A DNA stretch of 64,000 bases from JAJPIG01 sp035531675. Its GTDB lineage: Bacteria; Desulfobacterota; Binatia; Binatales; Binataceae. Below, piece by piece: positions 49,892 to 59,379 of this stretch. The notes below the pieces were generated by a model. It saw only the letters and a list, made by a program, of their open reading frames with translations. It was not told the DNA's origin and did no database searches. The position numbers and the translations under genes are program-made. The stretch lies in the NCBI GenBank assembly GCA_035531675.1, contig DATKSL010000010.1:62001-126000 (forward strand), read 5' to 3'. Every line of letters begins with the position of its first letter. Position 1 is the first letter of the stretch.

Positions 49892-50407
49892 ATGGTGAGC
49901 GAGCGCGAGTCAATCTTTCACGAGGCGGAAACGCCGCAGGCCTCGCGTGAGCTCGAAGAGCTGCGGGCCGCGGCCGACTACGTGATGCCCTTCGAGGTCG
50001 TCCAGCGCCGCGTGATCGACGACAACTACGAAGGCCGCATGACCATCGATGCGACGGTGGTGCTGCGAATCGGCAATTCCGAGGAGACCGGGGCGGCGCG
50101 CGGCGTCGGCGTCGTGCATGCGCTCGACCTCGCGCTGCGCAAGGCGCTGCTCAAGTATTTCCCCTATCTCGAACGGGTCCGCGTGACCGAGACCTATACT
50201 CACGCCGCCGGCGAATCGACCGAAGCCGACGTGGTATCGGTCAAGAAGTTCTCCGACGGCGAAATTTCATGGACCACGCTGGCCACCTCCAGCAACTCGG
50301 TCGAGGCCGGCTGGCGATCGCTGCTCGACGGCTACGAATGGCGCATCGCCACCGAGAATCTCAAGCATAAACGCAACACCGCCAACCCGCGCTTGTCGCG
50401 GCGTTGA
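49892..50407 (+). CDS. Stand-alone LeuA-type allosteric domain protein
   Basis: A 171-residue protein that corresponds to the C-terminal regulatory (dimer) domain of 2-isopropylmalate/citramalate synthases, with GARGVGVVHALDLALRKALLKYFPYLERVRVTET followed by SWTTLATSSNSVEAGWRSLLDGYEWRI. The catalytic TIM barrel is missing: no HxHxD or similar motif precedes it. It may bind leucine or another branched-chain signal and act on a partner enzyme in trans, or be a relic. ATG at 49892 or GTG at 49895. No leu genes are adjacent. Confidence 0.8.
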   Translation: MVSERESIFHEAETPQASRELEELRAAADYVMPFEVVQRRVIDDNYEGRMTIDATVVLRIGNSEETGAARGVGVVHALDLALRKALLKYFPYLERVRVTETYTHAAGESTEADVVSVKKFSDGEISWTTLATSSNSVEAGWRSLLDGYEWRIATENLKHKRNTANPRLSRR

Positions 50408-50422
50408 GCCAGGCCAGCCCGT

Positions 50423-50845
50423 ATGTCCGCTGCGAGTGAAACCTCGGGCCGTGCCGCGCCGGGCCGCCTCGCCGTGCTCTACGACGGCGATTGCGAGGTC
50501 TGTCGCACGATGCTCCAGGCGGTGCGCCAATTCGACAACTCGAGCCAGATCGACGCGCTCGATCTGCACGACCAGAGCGTCGGCGCGGCCTTTCCGGGAC
50601 TCAACCGGGAGCGCCTGATGCAGGAGCTGCACGCGGTCGACGACCGCGGACGGGTATTTCGCGGGGCGCGCGCCGTCAACGAGATCCTGCGCCGCCAGTC
50701 CGGGTTCGCCGGGCTGCTGGCCTATCTGTGGTACGTGCCGGGCTACGCCTGGCTCGCCGACCGGCAATACAAGCGGATTGCGGGCGCGCGCTATCGCTAT
50801 CAGCCCAAGCGCCCGGTGGAGCCATCCGGCGCCGGCTCCGATTGA
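50423..50845 (+). CDS. DCC-family thiol-disulfide oxidoreductase-like protein
   Basis: A 140-residue DUF393 (DCC) protein: LYDGDCEVCRTML has the family's DxxCxxC motif, followed by GRVFRGARAVNEIL and the end LAYLWYVPGYAWLADRQYKRIAGARYRY. The family has a thioredoxin-like fold and is presumed redox active, with unknown partners. It follows the LeuA-domain gene by 15 bases and precedes cysS. Confidence 0.85.
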   Translation: MSAASETSGRAAPGRLAVLYDGDCEVCRTMLQAVRQFDNSSQIDALDLHDQSVGAAFPGLNRERLMQELHAVDDRGRVFRGARAVNEILRRQSGFAGLLAYLWYVPGYAWLADRQYKRIAGARYRYQPKRPVEPSGAGSD

Positions 50846-50888
50846 ACGCCACCCGCCGAACGCTCATCCTAGGCTGAGCGTGGCATCG

Positions 50889-52349
50889 ATGGGACCGTTC
50901 AACATCTTCAATACTCTCACGCGTCGGGTCGAGCGCTTCGAGCCGCTCAAGCCCCCCGCGGTGACGCTCTACTCATGCGGCCCGACCGTCTACCTGCCGC
51001 AGCATCTCGGCAACATGCGCGCCTACCTGTTCGTCGATACGCTCAGGCGCGCGCTCCGCTTCCACGGCTACGACGTGCGCCACGTGATGAATATCACCGA
51101 CGTCGGCCATATGACTTCCGATGAGGACGCGGGCGAGGACAAGATCGAGAAGACCGCGCGGGCCGAAGGCAAGTCGCCGCAGGAAGTGGCGGATTTCTAT
51201 ATCGCGCAGTTCAGGCGCGATTGCGGATTGCTCAATATAGAACTGCCGCCCGATGCGATCGCGGGGCGTCCGGCCGCGCCGCCGCAGAGCGCGTTATGCC
51301 GCGCGACCGACAATATCGGCGAAATGATTGCGCTCATCGAGCGGATCATCGCGCACGGCTTCGCGTATCCCAAACCGAGCGGCATCTACTTCGACGTCGA
51401 GCGATGGCGCGGCGCGGCGCGAGTCGGCCGGCTCTCGCGTCAGAGCCTCGACGAGCAGCATACCGGCCAGCGCCTCGAGCATTCGCCCGACAAGAAAAGT
51501 CCGCACGATTTCGCGCTGTGGGTGCTCAATCAACCCGGCCATCTGATGCAATGGGACAGTCCGTGGGGACGCGGCTACCCGGGCTGGCATATCGAGTGCT
51601 CCGCGATGTCGATGAAGTACCTGGGCGAGACTATCGATATTCATACCGGCGGCCTCGACCATATTCCGATTCATCACGAGAACGAGATCGCACAGTCCGA
51701 GAGCGCCACCGCGCACCCCTTCGTCCGTTACTTCGTGCACAATGCCTTCCTGGTCGGGATGGAAGGGGCGAAGATCAGCAAGAGCGCCGGCAAGTTCCCG
51801 CTGGTGGCGGACCTGGTGAAAGAGAGCATAGATCCGCTCGCCTTTCGTCTGTTTTGTTTCGGGGCAAAATATCGCTCAGAGCTGGCCTTCAGTTTGGACG
51901 CAGTCCGCGCGGCAAAAAAGAACCTCGACTATTTCCAGGAGTTCGCAAGTAATCTGCCCGACGCAGCAATCGATGCGCCTGATTCCCAGTGGGTGGCGGA
52001 GTACGAAGAAAAATTCCAAGCGGCGCTGGCCGACGATTTGAACACGCCGCGGGCATTAGCGGTCGCCTTAGAACTGGTGCATGAGGCGTACACGAGAAAC
52101 GATAAGAAGATCTGGCCCGCGCTAAAAGGCTTTGACTCCGTCATGGGGCTCAAGCTTGCGGACGCCCTTAAGGACGCACTGGCGCAATTCCCCGCACACG
52201 TGCTGGAACTTAAGAAACGGCGAGAAGAAGCAAGAGCCGCCCGTGACTTCAAACAGGCCGACGATTTGCGAAAGCAACTTTCGGCGCTGGGTTACGAGGT
52301 CAAGGATACCTCGGGCGAGTCGATGATACAGCGTCGGAGAAATCCGTGA
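50889..52349 (+). CDS. cysS: Cysteinyl-tRNA synthetase
   Basis: Charges tRNA-Cys. The 486 residues include the zinc Cys in YSCGPTVY near 28, the HIGH-like PQHLGNMRAY, WHIECSAMS, GGLDHIPIHHENEIAQSE and the KMSKS equivalent KISKSAGKF near 298. ATG at 50889 gives the standard N terminus. From about 51830 to the stop, codons become clearly more A/T-rich at third positions than in the first two-thirds; a recombined 3' part is possible. Confidence 0.95.
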   Translation: MGPFNIFNTLTRRVERFEPLKPPAVTLYSCGPTVYLPQHLGNMRAYLFVDTLRRALRFHGYDVRHVMNITDVGHMTSDEDAGEDKIEKTARAEGKSPQEVADFYIAQFRRDCGLLNIELPPDAIAGRPAAPPQSALCRATDNIGEMIALIERIIAHGFAYPKPSGIYFDVERWRGAARVGRLSRQSLDEQHTGQRLEHSPDKKSPHDFALWVLNQPGHLMQWDSPWGRGYPGWHIECSAMSMKYLGETIDIHTGGLDHIPIHHENEIAQSESATAHPFVRYFVHNAFLVGMEGAKISKSAGKFPLVADLVKESIDPLAFRLFCFGAKYRSELAFSLDAVRAAKKNLDYFQEFASNLPDAAIDAPDSQWVAEYEEKFQAALADDLNTPRALAVALELVHEAYTRNDKKIWPALKGFDSVMGLKLADALKDALAQFPAHVLELKKRREEARAARDFKQADDLRKQLSALGYEVKDTSGESMIQRRRNP

Positions 52350-52474
52350 GCCGCAGCGGTCACTTCCGGTCCCGGGCCAACCAGCTTGACGCGAGCGTCA
52401 GCTTGGTCCTAGTTACCTTGATACACTGGGTCGAGCTTTCCTAGAATCAATCTAAGGATCTCACAAGAGCTACC

Positions 52475-53347
52475 ATGCCTATTCATCTCAAAACTTTTGA
52501 CACCCGCCTCGGCACCCATGACACGCCCGAAGTCCGCCACCTCAGCCCCGAGAACGCCCCCTACTATTTGCCGGTCGGTGACGAGGTCGAAATCTTCACC
52601 GCCGCCTACCGGGCGCGATTGCCGGTGCTGCTCAAGGGGCCGACCGGATGCGGCAAGACGCGCTTCGTCGAGCATATGGCGCACAAGCTCGCCGACGAGC
52701 CCAACGGTCCCAACGAATTGATCACGGTCGCCTGCCATGAAGACCTGACCGGCAGCGACCTGGTCGGACGCTTTCTGATCCAGGCGGACGAGACCGTATG
52801 GGTCGACGGTCCGCTGACGCAGGCGGTGCGGCGCGGCGCGATCTGCTACCTCGACGAGGTGGTCGAGGCGCGCAAGGACACCACCGTGCTGATCCATCCA
52901 CTGTCGGACCATCGGCGCATCCTGCCGATCGAAAAGCGCGGCGAAACCCTGCAGGCCCATCCCGGCTTCCTGCTCTGCATCTCGTACAATCCCGGCTACC
53001 AGAGCATCCAGAAAAACCTCAAGCATTCCACCCGCCAGCGCTTCATAACGATCGAATTCAACTACCCGCCGGCCGACAAGGAGACCGCCATCATCGCGCA
53101 CGAGGCCGGGGTCGACGCCGACATGGCGGGCCAGCTCGCGCTGTTGGGCGAGAAGGTGCGCAACCTCAAGGCCTCGGGCCTCGAGGAGGGGGTCTCGACG
53201 CGGTTGTTGATTTACGCCGGTGAGCTGATTTGCCAGGGCATCACGCCGCAGCGCGCCGCGACGGTCGCGGTCACCTGGTCGCTGACCGACGAGCCCGAGA
53301 GCAAGCGGGCGATCGACGAAGTCGTCAAGGCGATTTTTCCGGCCTGA
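52475..53347 (+). CDS. CbbQ/NirQ/NorQ-type AAA+ ATPase
   Basis: A 290-residue MoxR-class ATPase: Walker A GPTGCGKTRF near 54, Walker B ICYLDEV near 125, sensor 1 in CISYNPGYQ near 168 and the C-terminal helical domain. CbbQ and NorQ proteins activate Rubisco or insert cofactors into nitric oxide reductase, together with a VWA partner (CbbO/NorD). No partner gene is next to it here, so the target enzyme cannot be named. Confidence 0.88.
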   Translation: MPIHLKTFDTRLGTHDTPEVRHLSPENAPYYLPVGDEVEIFTAAYRARLPVLLKGPTGCGKTRFVEHMAHKLADEPNGPNELITVACHEDLTGSDLVGRFLIQADETVWVDGPLTQAVRRGAICYLDEVVEARKDTTVLIHPLSDHRRILPIEKRGETLQAHPGFLLCISYNPGYQSIQKNLKHSTRQRFITIEFNYPPADKETAIIAHEAGVDADMAGQLALLGEKVRNLKASGLEEGVSTRLLIYAGELICQGITPQRAATVAVTWSLTDEPESKRAIDEVVKAIFPA

Positions 53348-53355
53348 CCAGACGA

Positions 53356-54417
<1,062 letters not shown>

Positions 54418-54424
54418 GCTGCCG

Positions 54425-55207
54425 ATGGATTCGCTCGACTCGCTGTTCTCGCTGCGCGGCCATCTGGGACTCGTTACCGGCGCCTCCTCCGGGCTGGGCG
54501 TCGAATGTGCTTATGCGCTGGCAATCGCGGGCGCCGACGTCGCCCTGGTCGCGCGCCGCGCCGAACGGGTCGCGGCGCTGGCGGCCGAGCTGCGCGAAAA
54601 GTATCGGGTGCGGAGCTTAGCGATGGCCTGCGACGTCACCGACGATGAAGCGATCGCGCGCGCGCTCGCCCGCATCCGGACGGAGCTGGGCGAGATCGAC
54701 ATCCTGATCAACAACGCCGGCATCTCGCCCACCGGTCCGGCCGAGAAGTTCCCGCGCGCGGATTGGGACGCGACTATCGCGACCAATCTGACCGCGCCGA
54801 TGGTGTTGTCACAGCAAGTCGCGGCGCGGCTGATCGAGCTGGGACGCCCGGGGCGGATAATCAACATCACCTCGGTGCTGGCCGCGCACGGCAGCGCCGT
54901 CTACCGGCTGGCCTCCTACACCGCCGCCAAAGGCGCGCTGGCGAATCTCACGCGCCAGCTCGCGATCGAATGGGCGCGCTACGGAATCCTAGTCAACGCG
55001 ATCGCGCCCGGATGGATTCCGACCGAGGCCACCGCCGGCGGAATCGCCAAGCCGAAATGGCGCGAGCGGATGGAAACCTTCACGCCGATGGCGCGGCTGG
55101 GCCGGCCCGAGGAGATTCGCGGCGCGGTGATTTATCTCGCCAGCCCGGCGGCCAGTTACGTGACCGGCACGACGATCGCGGTCGACGGCGGCTATCAGGC
55201 ATGGTAG
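54425..55207 (+). CDS. SDR family oxidoreductase
   Basis: A 260-residue short-chain dehydrogenase: TGASSGLG near 19, NNAGISPTGPAEKFPRADW, the Ser-Tyr-Lys set in ITSVLAAHGSAVYRLASYTAAKGA, and the end YVTGTTIAVDGGYQAW. It is near the gluconate 5-dehydrogenase / 2-deoxy-gluconate dehydrogenase branch, but the substrate is uncertain. It follows the threonine aldolase gene by seven bases. Confidence 0.88.
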   Translation: MDSLDSLFSLRGHLGLVTGASSGLGVECAYALAIAGADVALVARRAERVAALAAELREKYRVRSLAMACDVTDDEAIARALARIRTELGEIDILINNAGISPTGPAEKFPRADWDATIATNLTAPMVLSQQVAARLIELGRPGRIINITSVLAAHGSAVYRLASYTAAKGALANLTRQLAIEWARYGILVNAIAPGWIPTEATAGGIAKPKWRERMETFTPMARLGRPEEIRGAVIYLASPAASYVTGTTIAVDGGYQAW

Positions 55208-55268
55208 CGAGGCTGACGCAGCGCCGCGCGGCTTGCCGACCATCAACCTGAGCTATGGTTCCCGCACT

Positions 55269-56726
55269 ATGAACGATGCCATGCATGAGCTGAAAGCGCA
55301 GCTTTTGCGGCGCAAGCCGACCGCGACGCTGATGGCCGAGGCGGCCACGCCGGGCGGCCTCAAGCGCGCGCTGGGCGCGCTCGATCTGACCGCGCTCGGC
55401 ATCGGCGCGATCGTCGGGGCCGGCATCTTCGTGCTGACCGGCGTGGCGGCGAGCAAGTATGCCGGGCCGGCGGTGATGCTCTCGTTCTGCGTGTCGGGCT
55501 TTGCGTGTGCGATGGCGGCGCTGTGCTACGCGGAGTTCGCCGCGATGATCCCGGTCGCCGGCAGCGCCTATTCATATTCCTATGCGACCATGGGCGAGCT
55601 GGTCGGCTGGATTATCGGCTGGGACCTGGTGCTCGAATATGCGGTCGGGGCGGCGGCGGTGGCGGTCGGATGGTCGGGCTACCTGCGCGTGATCCTGGAG
55701 GGGCTGGGGATTCATCTGCCGGTCGCGCTGACCCATGCTCCGGGTTCGGCGCCGGGTGCGATTATCGATCTGCCGGCGCTGCTGATCGTGCTGATCGTGT
55801 CGGGAATCCTGTATGTCGGGATTTCGGAGAGCGCGCGCTTCAATTCGCTGATCGTCGCGATCAAGCTGCTGGTGATCGGGATGGTGATCGTGGTGGGCGC
55901 CTTCTACGTGCAGCCGGCCAACTGGAGCCCGTTCGCGCCGTTCGGATGGAGCGGGGTGATGAAGGGGGCGGCGGTGATCTTCTTCGCCTATATCGGTTTC
56001 GACGCGGTCTCGACCGCGGCCGAGGAAGTCATCGATCCCAACCGCAACCTGCCGATCGGGATTCTGGGCTCGCTGTTCGTCTGCACGCTCTTGTATGTGG
56101 CGGTCGCCGCGGTGGTGACCGGGATGGTGCCGGCGCGGATGCTCGATATCAATGCGCCGCTGGCTTCGGCCTTCGTGCTACGCGGGCTGCGCGCGCTGTC
56201 GGGAATCATCTCGGTGGGCGCGGTCGCCGGGCTGACCTCGGTGCTGCTGGTGCTGCTGCTCGGACAATCGCGCATCTTCTATGCGATCTCGCGCGACGGT
56301 CTGCTGCCGCCGGCCTTCAGCCGGGTGCATCCGCGTTACCAGACGCCCTACATCCCGACCGTCCTGACCGGCATCCTGGTGGCGACCGCGGCCGCGCTGC
56401 TGCCGATCCAGGAGATCGCCGAGCTGACCAATATCGGCACGCTGTTCGCCTTCGTGCTGGTATGCCTGGGCCTCTGGATCCTGCGCCATGTCGAGCCCGA
56501 TATGGCGCGGCCGTTCCGCACCCCGCTGGTGCCGCTGGTGCCGATTCTGGGGGCGCTGTTCTGCGGCTACCTGATGACGAGCCTGCCGCTGGTGACGTGG
56601 TACCGGTTTTTCATCTGGATGGCGATCGGGCTCGCGATCTATTTCAGCTACGGGCGCTTCCATAGCCGGGTCGCGGCCGCGGCGGGAAAGCTCGAGGGCG
56701 AGCGGGCCGCGGCGCGCCGCGTCTGA
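55269..56726 (+). CDS. APC-family amino acid permease
   Basis: A 485-residue permease with about 12 membrane helices; TALGIGAIVGAGIFVLTGVAA holds the unwound-helix substrate motif of APC transporters, and FFAYIGFDAVSTAAEEVIDPNR is the matching helix 6 segment. It resembles cationic amino-acid (CAT-like) transporters. The ATG at 55269 is chosen over an upstream in-frame TTG-type start that would add unrelated residues. Several neighbours act on amino acids. Confidence 0.9.
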   Translation: MNDAMHELKAQLLRRKPTATLMAEAATPGGLKRALGALDLTALGIGAIVGAGIFVLTGVAASKYAGPAVMLSFCVSGFACAMAALCYAEFAAMIPVAGSAYSYSYATMGELVGWIIGWDLVLEYAVGAAAVAVGWSGYLRVILEGLGIHLPVALTHAPGSAPGAIIDLPALLIVLIVSGILYVGISESARFNSLIVAIKLLVIGMVIVVGAFYVQPANWSPFAPFGWSGVMKGAAVIFFAYIGFDAVSTAAEEVIDPNRNLPIGILGSLFVCTLLYVAVAAVVTGMVPARMLDINAPLASAFVLRGLRALSGIISVGAVAGLTSVLLVLLLGQSRIFYAISRDGLLPPAFSRVHPRYQTPYIPTVLTGILVATAAALLPIQEIAELTNIGTLFAFVLVCLGLWILRHVEPDMARPFRTPLVPLVPILGALFCGYLMTSLPLVTWYRFFIWMAIGLAIYFSYGRFHSRVAAAAGKLEGERAAARRV

Positions 56727-56760
56727 GTAGCGGGCCGCCCCCGCGCCGGCGCGCTTTGTC

Positions 56761-56790
56761 TTGACTTACAGGGCTTGGCGAGTCTATCCA
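56761..56790 (+). promoter_or_regulatory. Candidate promoter of the MFE-2-type SDR gene
   Basis: TTGACT (56761-56766), 18 bases, TATCCA (56785-56790), in a relatively AT-rich gap of 120 bases after the permease gene; GAGGAAG at 56832-56838 then serves as ribosome-binding site for the ATG at 56848. Confidence 0.4.
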
Positions 56791-56847
56791 GAACTTGACC
56801 CAACGTAAGAACCGTTTTCAAATCCGGCAAAAGAGGAAGCTCAAGCG

Positions 56848-57786
56848 ATGGCACTATTGGACGGAAAAGTAGCGATTGTTACCGGCGCGGGCCGTGGTAT
56901 CGGACGCGAGGAAGCGCTGTTGATGGCAAAACAGGGCGCTAAGGTCGTGGTCAACGATCTCGGCGGCCATTTCGACGGCACCGGACAGTCGCGCTCGCCG
57001 GCCGAAGACGTGGTCAAGGAGATTCGCAACGGCGGCGGCGAGGCGGTCGCCAACTACGAGAGCGTCAGCGATTTCAAGTCCGCCAAGCGCATCATGGAGT
57101 GCGCGCTCGACAACTTCGGCAAGCTCAATATCGTGGTCAACAACGCCGGCATCCTGCGCGATCGAATGATCTTCAACATGAGCGAGGAAGACTTCGATGC
57201 GGTCATCTCGGTCCATCTCAAGGGCTCCTTCAACATGGCGCGCCATACCGCGGCCTACTGGCGCGAGCAGCACAAGAACGGCAACCTGCTGAACGGCCGC
57301 ATCATCAACACCAGCTCGGATTCGGGCTTGCTCGGCAATGCCGGCCAGGTGAACTATGGCGCCGCCAAGGCGGCGCTGGCGGCGATGGCGATCATTCTCG
57401 ATCGCGAGTTGTCCCGCTACGGCGTGACGGTCAACGCGGTCGCGCCGCTGGCCCGCACCCGCATGACGGTCGAGGCGACGCCGCAGATTGGCGCCGCGAT
57501 GGGCGAGGCGAAGCCCAATCAGCTCGACCCGCACAGTCCCGCTCACGTCGCGCCGGTGGTCTGCTGGCTGGCGAGCGACGACGCCAAGGATGTGCATGGC
57601 GAGGTCTTCCGCGCCGGCATCGGCACGGTCTGGCTGATGAAGGGCTGGCACTCGGTCGCCAAGGTGCAGCAGCGCGGCGCGATCTGGGATCCGACCGCTC
57701 TCGGAGTGCGGCTCAAAGAGGAGCTGGCCAAGGGGCTGACCAAGAAGGAGAGCATGTCCGAGGCGATGGCCGAGGGCGCGGAATAA
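56848..57786 (+). CDS. MFE-2-type SDR (3-hydroxyacyl-CoA dehydrogenase-like)
   Basis: A 312-residue SDR whose early sequence MALLDGKVAIVTGAGRGIGREEALLMAKQGAKVVVNDLGG and the NNAGILRDRMIFNMSEEDFDAVI, SDSGLLGNAGQVNYGAAKAAL segments match the dehydrogenase domain of peroxisomal multifunctional enzyme type 2. It probably oxidises 3-hydroxyacyl-CoA in fatty-acid or sterol side-chain breakdown. It lacks fused hydratase and SCP2 domains. Confidence 0.88.
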   Translation: MALLDGKVAIVTGAGRGIGREEALLMAKQGAKVVVNDLGGHFDGTGQSRSPAEDVVKEIRNGGGEAVANYESVSDFKSAKRIMECALDNFGKLNIVVNNAGILRDRMIFNMSEEDFDAVISVHLKGSFNMARHTAAYWREQHKNGNLLNGRIINTSSDSGLLGNAGQVNYGAAKAALAAMAIILDRELSRYGVTVNAVAPLARTRMTVEATPQIGAAMGEAKPNQLDPHSPAHVAPVVCWLASDDAKDVHGEVFRAGIGTVWLMKGWHSVAKVQQRGAIWDPTALGVRLKEELAKGLTKKESMSEAMAEGAE

Positions 57787-57799
57787 TCGCACTGGGTCT

Positions 57800-58324
57800 G
57801 TGACGGTGCCCGACGACGCCGGTGGCGCGAGCCACCCTCCAGCGCGCTTTCGCTCAGTGCTGCTGATCTGCGCGGCCAACACCGCCCGCAGTGTGATGGC
57901 CGAGCATCTGCTGATGCGCGAGCTGCGCGCCCGCGGCGCTGGCGATCGGGTCGCGGTGCGCTCGGCAGGAATCGCCGCCTATGCGCGCGACGGCGCACTG
58001 GTTTCGCTGGATACGCGGATGGTGCTGCGCGGCGAAGGATTTGCCGTTGACGACGAGCTGACATCGACCGACTTGAAGCGCCATCCCGAGATGCTGGAGC
58101 AGGCCGACCTGGTACTCGCGATGACCGCGGCGCAGGCCGATGAGCTGCGCACGCGCTTCGCGCACGTCAGCCTGCCCGCGCTCGATACCCTGAAAAGCTT
58201 TGCCGGTGAGAGCGGCGATATCGCCGACCCGGTCGAGCAGGGACACGAGGCCTTCTCGAGCTGTTGCGATGAGATCAAGCGGCTGGTGCCGCGGGTCGCC
58301 GACCGGCTGCTGACCGGAAGTTAG
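57800..58324 (+). CDS. Low-molecular-weight protein tyrosine phosphatase-like
   Basis: A 174-residue protein with the P-loop CX5R(S) as CAANTARS near 22-29, the SAGIAAYARDG segment and the general-acid Asp in DIADPVEQG near 135. Such proteins dephosphorylate tyrosines or reduce arsenate; a single nucleophilic Cys and the DP motif favour phosphatase. The start is GTG at 57800. It abuts the CoA-binding protein gene. Confidence 0.87.
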   Translation: MTVPDDAGGASHPPARFRSVLLICAANTARSVMAEHLLMRELRARGAGDRVAVRSAGIAAYARDGALVSLDTRMVLRGEGFAVDDELTSTDLKRHPEMLEQADLVLAMTAAQADELRTRFAHVSLPALDTLKSFAGESGDIADPVEQGHEAFSSCCDEIKRLVPRVADRLLTGS

Positions 58325-58771
58325 ATGGCGCCGGACGAGTTTCTTAATCCTTCCGACGACGAGATTCGCGCCATCCTCTCGCGCCCGACGACCGTGGCGG
58401 TGATCGGCTGCTCGGATAAGCCCGCGCGCGACAGCCTGATGATCGCGAAGCTGCTGCACGACAAGGGTTTCCGGGTGATCCCGGTCAACCCGGCGCTGCC
58501 GCCCGACGCGCTGACCGGCGTGCTCGGCGAGCGCGCCTACCCGGACCTGCTTTCGATTCCTGAGCCGGTCGAGATTGCCGACGTCTTCCGCCAGCCCGAG
58601 CATCTGCCGGCGATCGTCGAGCAGGCGATTCGCAAGCCGGTGCGAGTGCTGTGGTGCCAACTGGGAGTCGTCAACCTGGCGGCGGCGCGCAGCGCGCAGG
58701 CGGCGGGAATCAAGGTCGTGATGGATCGCTGCCCGGCGATCGAATATCGACGCCTGTTCCGCAGACCATGA
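58325..58771 (+). CDS. CoA-binding protein
   Basis: A 148-residue protein of the YccU/CoA-binding Rossmann family: TVAVIGCSDKPARDSLMIAKLLHDKGFRVIPVNP, PVEIADVFRQPEHLP and VLWCQLGVVN, closely matching the CoA-binding domain of succinyl-CoA ligases but without catalysis. Its ATG follows the phosphatase stop with no gap. Role unproven. Confidence 0.88.
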   Translation: MAPDEFLNPSDDEIRAILSRPTTVAVIGCSDKPARDSLMIAKLLHDKGFRVIPVNPALPPDALTGVLGERAYPDLLSIPEPVEIADVFRQPEHLPAIVEQAIRKPVRVLWCQLGVVNLAAARSAQAAGIKVVMDRCPAIEYRRLFRRP

Positions 58772-58802
58772 GTCGGACCGACGGTTCGATGCGGAGGTGC
58801 GC

Positions 58803-59360
58803 GTGAAGCCCGGCAAGTGGGACATTCTCGACGACGATCGCCTGGTCACCACGCCGATCTTCGACCTCTCGCGGCGCCGCTCGCGCCATGCGCGCCGTGG
58901 GACCCGCGACTTTTACGTGCTCACTGCGCCGGCGTGGGTGAATATCATTCCGCTTACCGCCGACGGCCGGATTGTTTTCGTCCGCCAGTGGCGCCACGGT
59001 ATCAGCGATCTGACGCTGGAAATCCCGGGTGGGATGGTCGATCCGGGCGAGATGCCGAAAGCCGCGGCGCGGCGCGAGATGCGCGAGGAATGCGGCTTTG
59101 ATTCCAGACGCATCATTTCGCTGGGACGGGTGCATCCGAATCCCGCTATCCAGCCCAACTGGTGCTACACCTTCCTGGCCCTCGATGCGCACGTTTCCGG
59201 CAGCCCCGAGCCCGGAGCCGACGAAGAGACCGAGGTTGTAATGGTCGCGAGGCAGCGGGTCGCCGGCCTGATCGCGTCGGGCAAGATCACGCACGCACTG
59301 GTGATCGCCGGGTTCGCCCTGTTCGACCTCTACCAGCGCAAGCCGCGCCGCGCGCACTGA
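58803..59360 (+). CDS. Nudix hydrolase (ADP-ribose pyrophosphatase-like)
   Basis: A 185-residue protein whose Nudix box GGMVDPGEMPKAAARREMREECGF (residues about 74-96) is complete, so it hydrolyses a nucleoside diphosphate linked to another group, probably ADP-ribose (IIPLTADGRIVFVRQWRHGI precedes it). GTG at 58803 is preferred because GGAGG lies five bases upstream; the GTG at 58797 overlaps that site. Confidence 0.9.
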   Translation: MKPGKWDILDDDRLVTTPIFDLSRRRSRHARRGTRDFYVLTAPAWVNIIPLTADGRIVFVRQWRHGISDLTLEIPGGMVDPGEMPKAAARREMREECGFDSRRIISLGRVHPNPAIQPNWCYTFLALDAHVSGSPEPGADEETEVVMVARQRVAGLIASGKITHALVIAGFALFDLYQRKPRRAH

Positions 59361-59379
59361 GTACGCGGCATTCCCGGCG

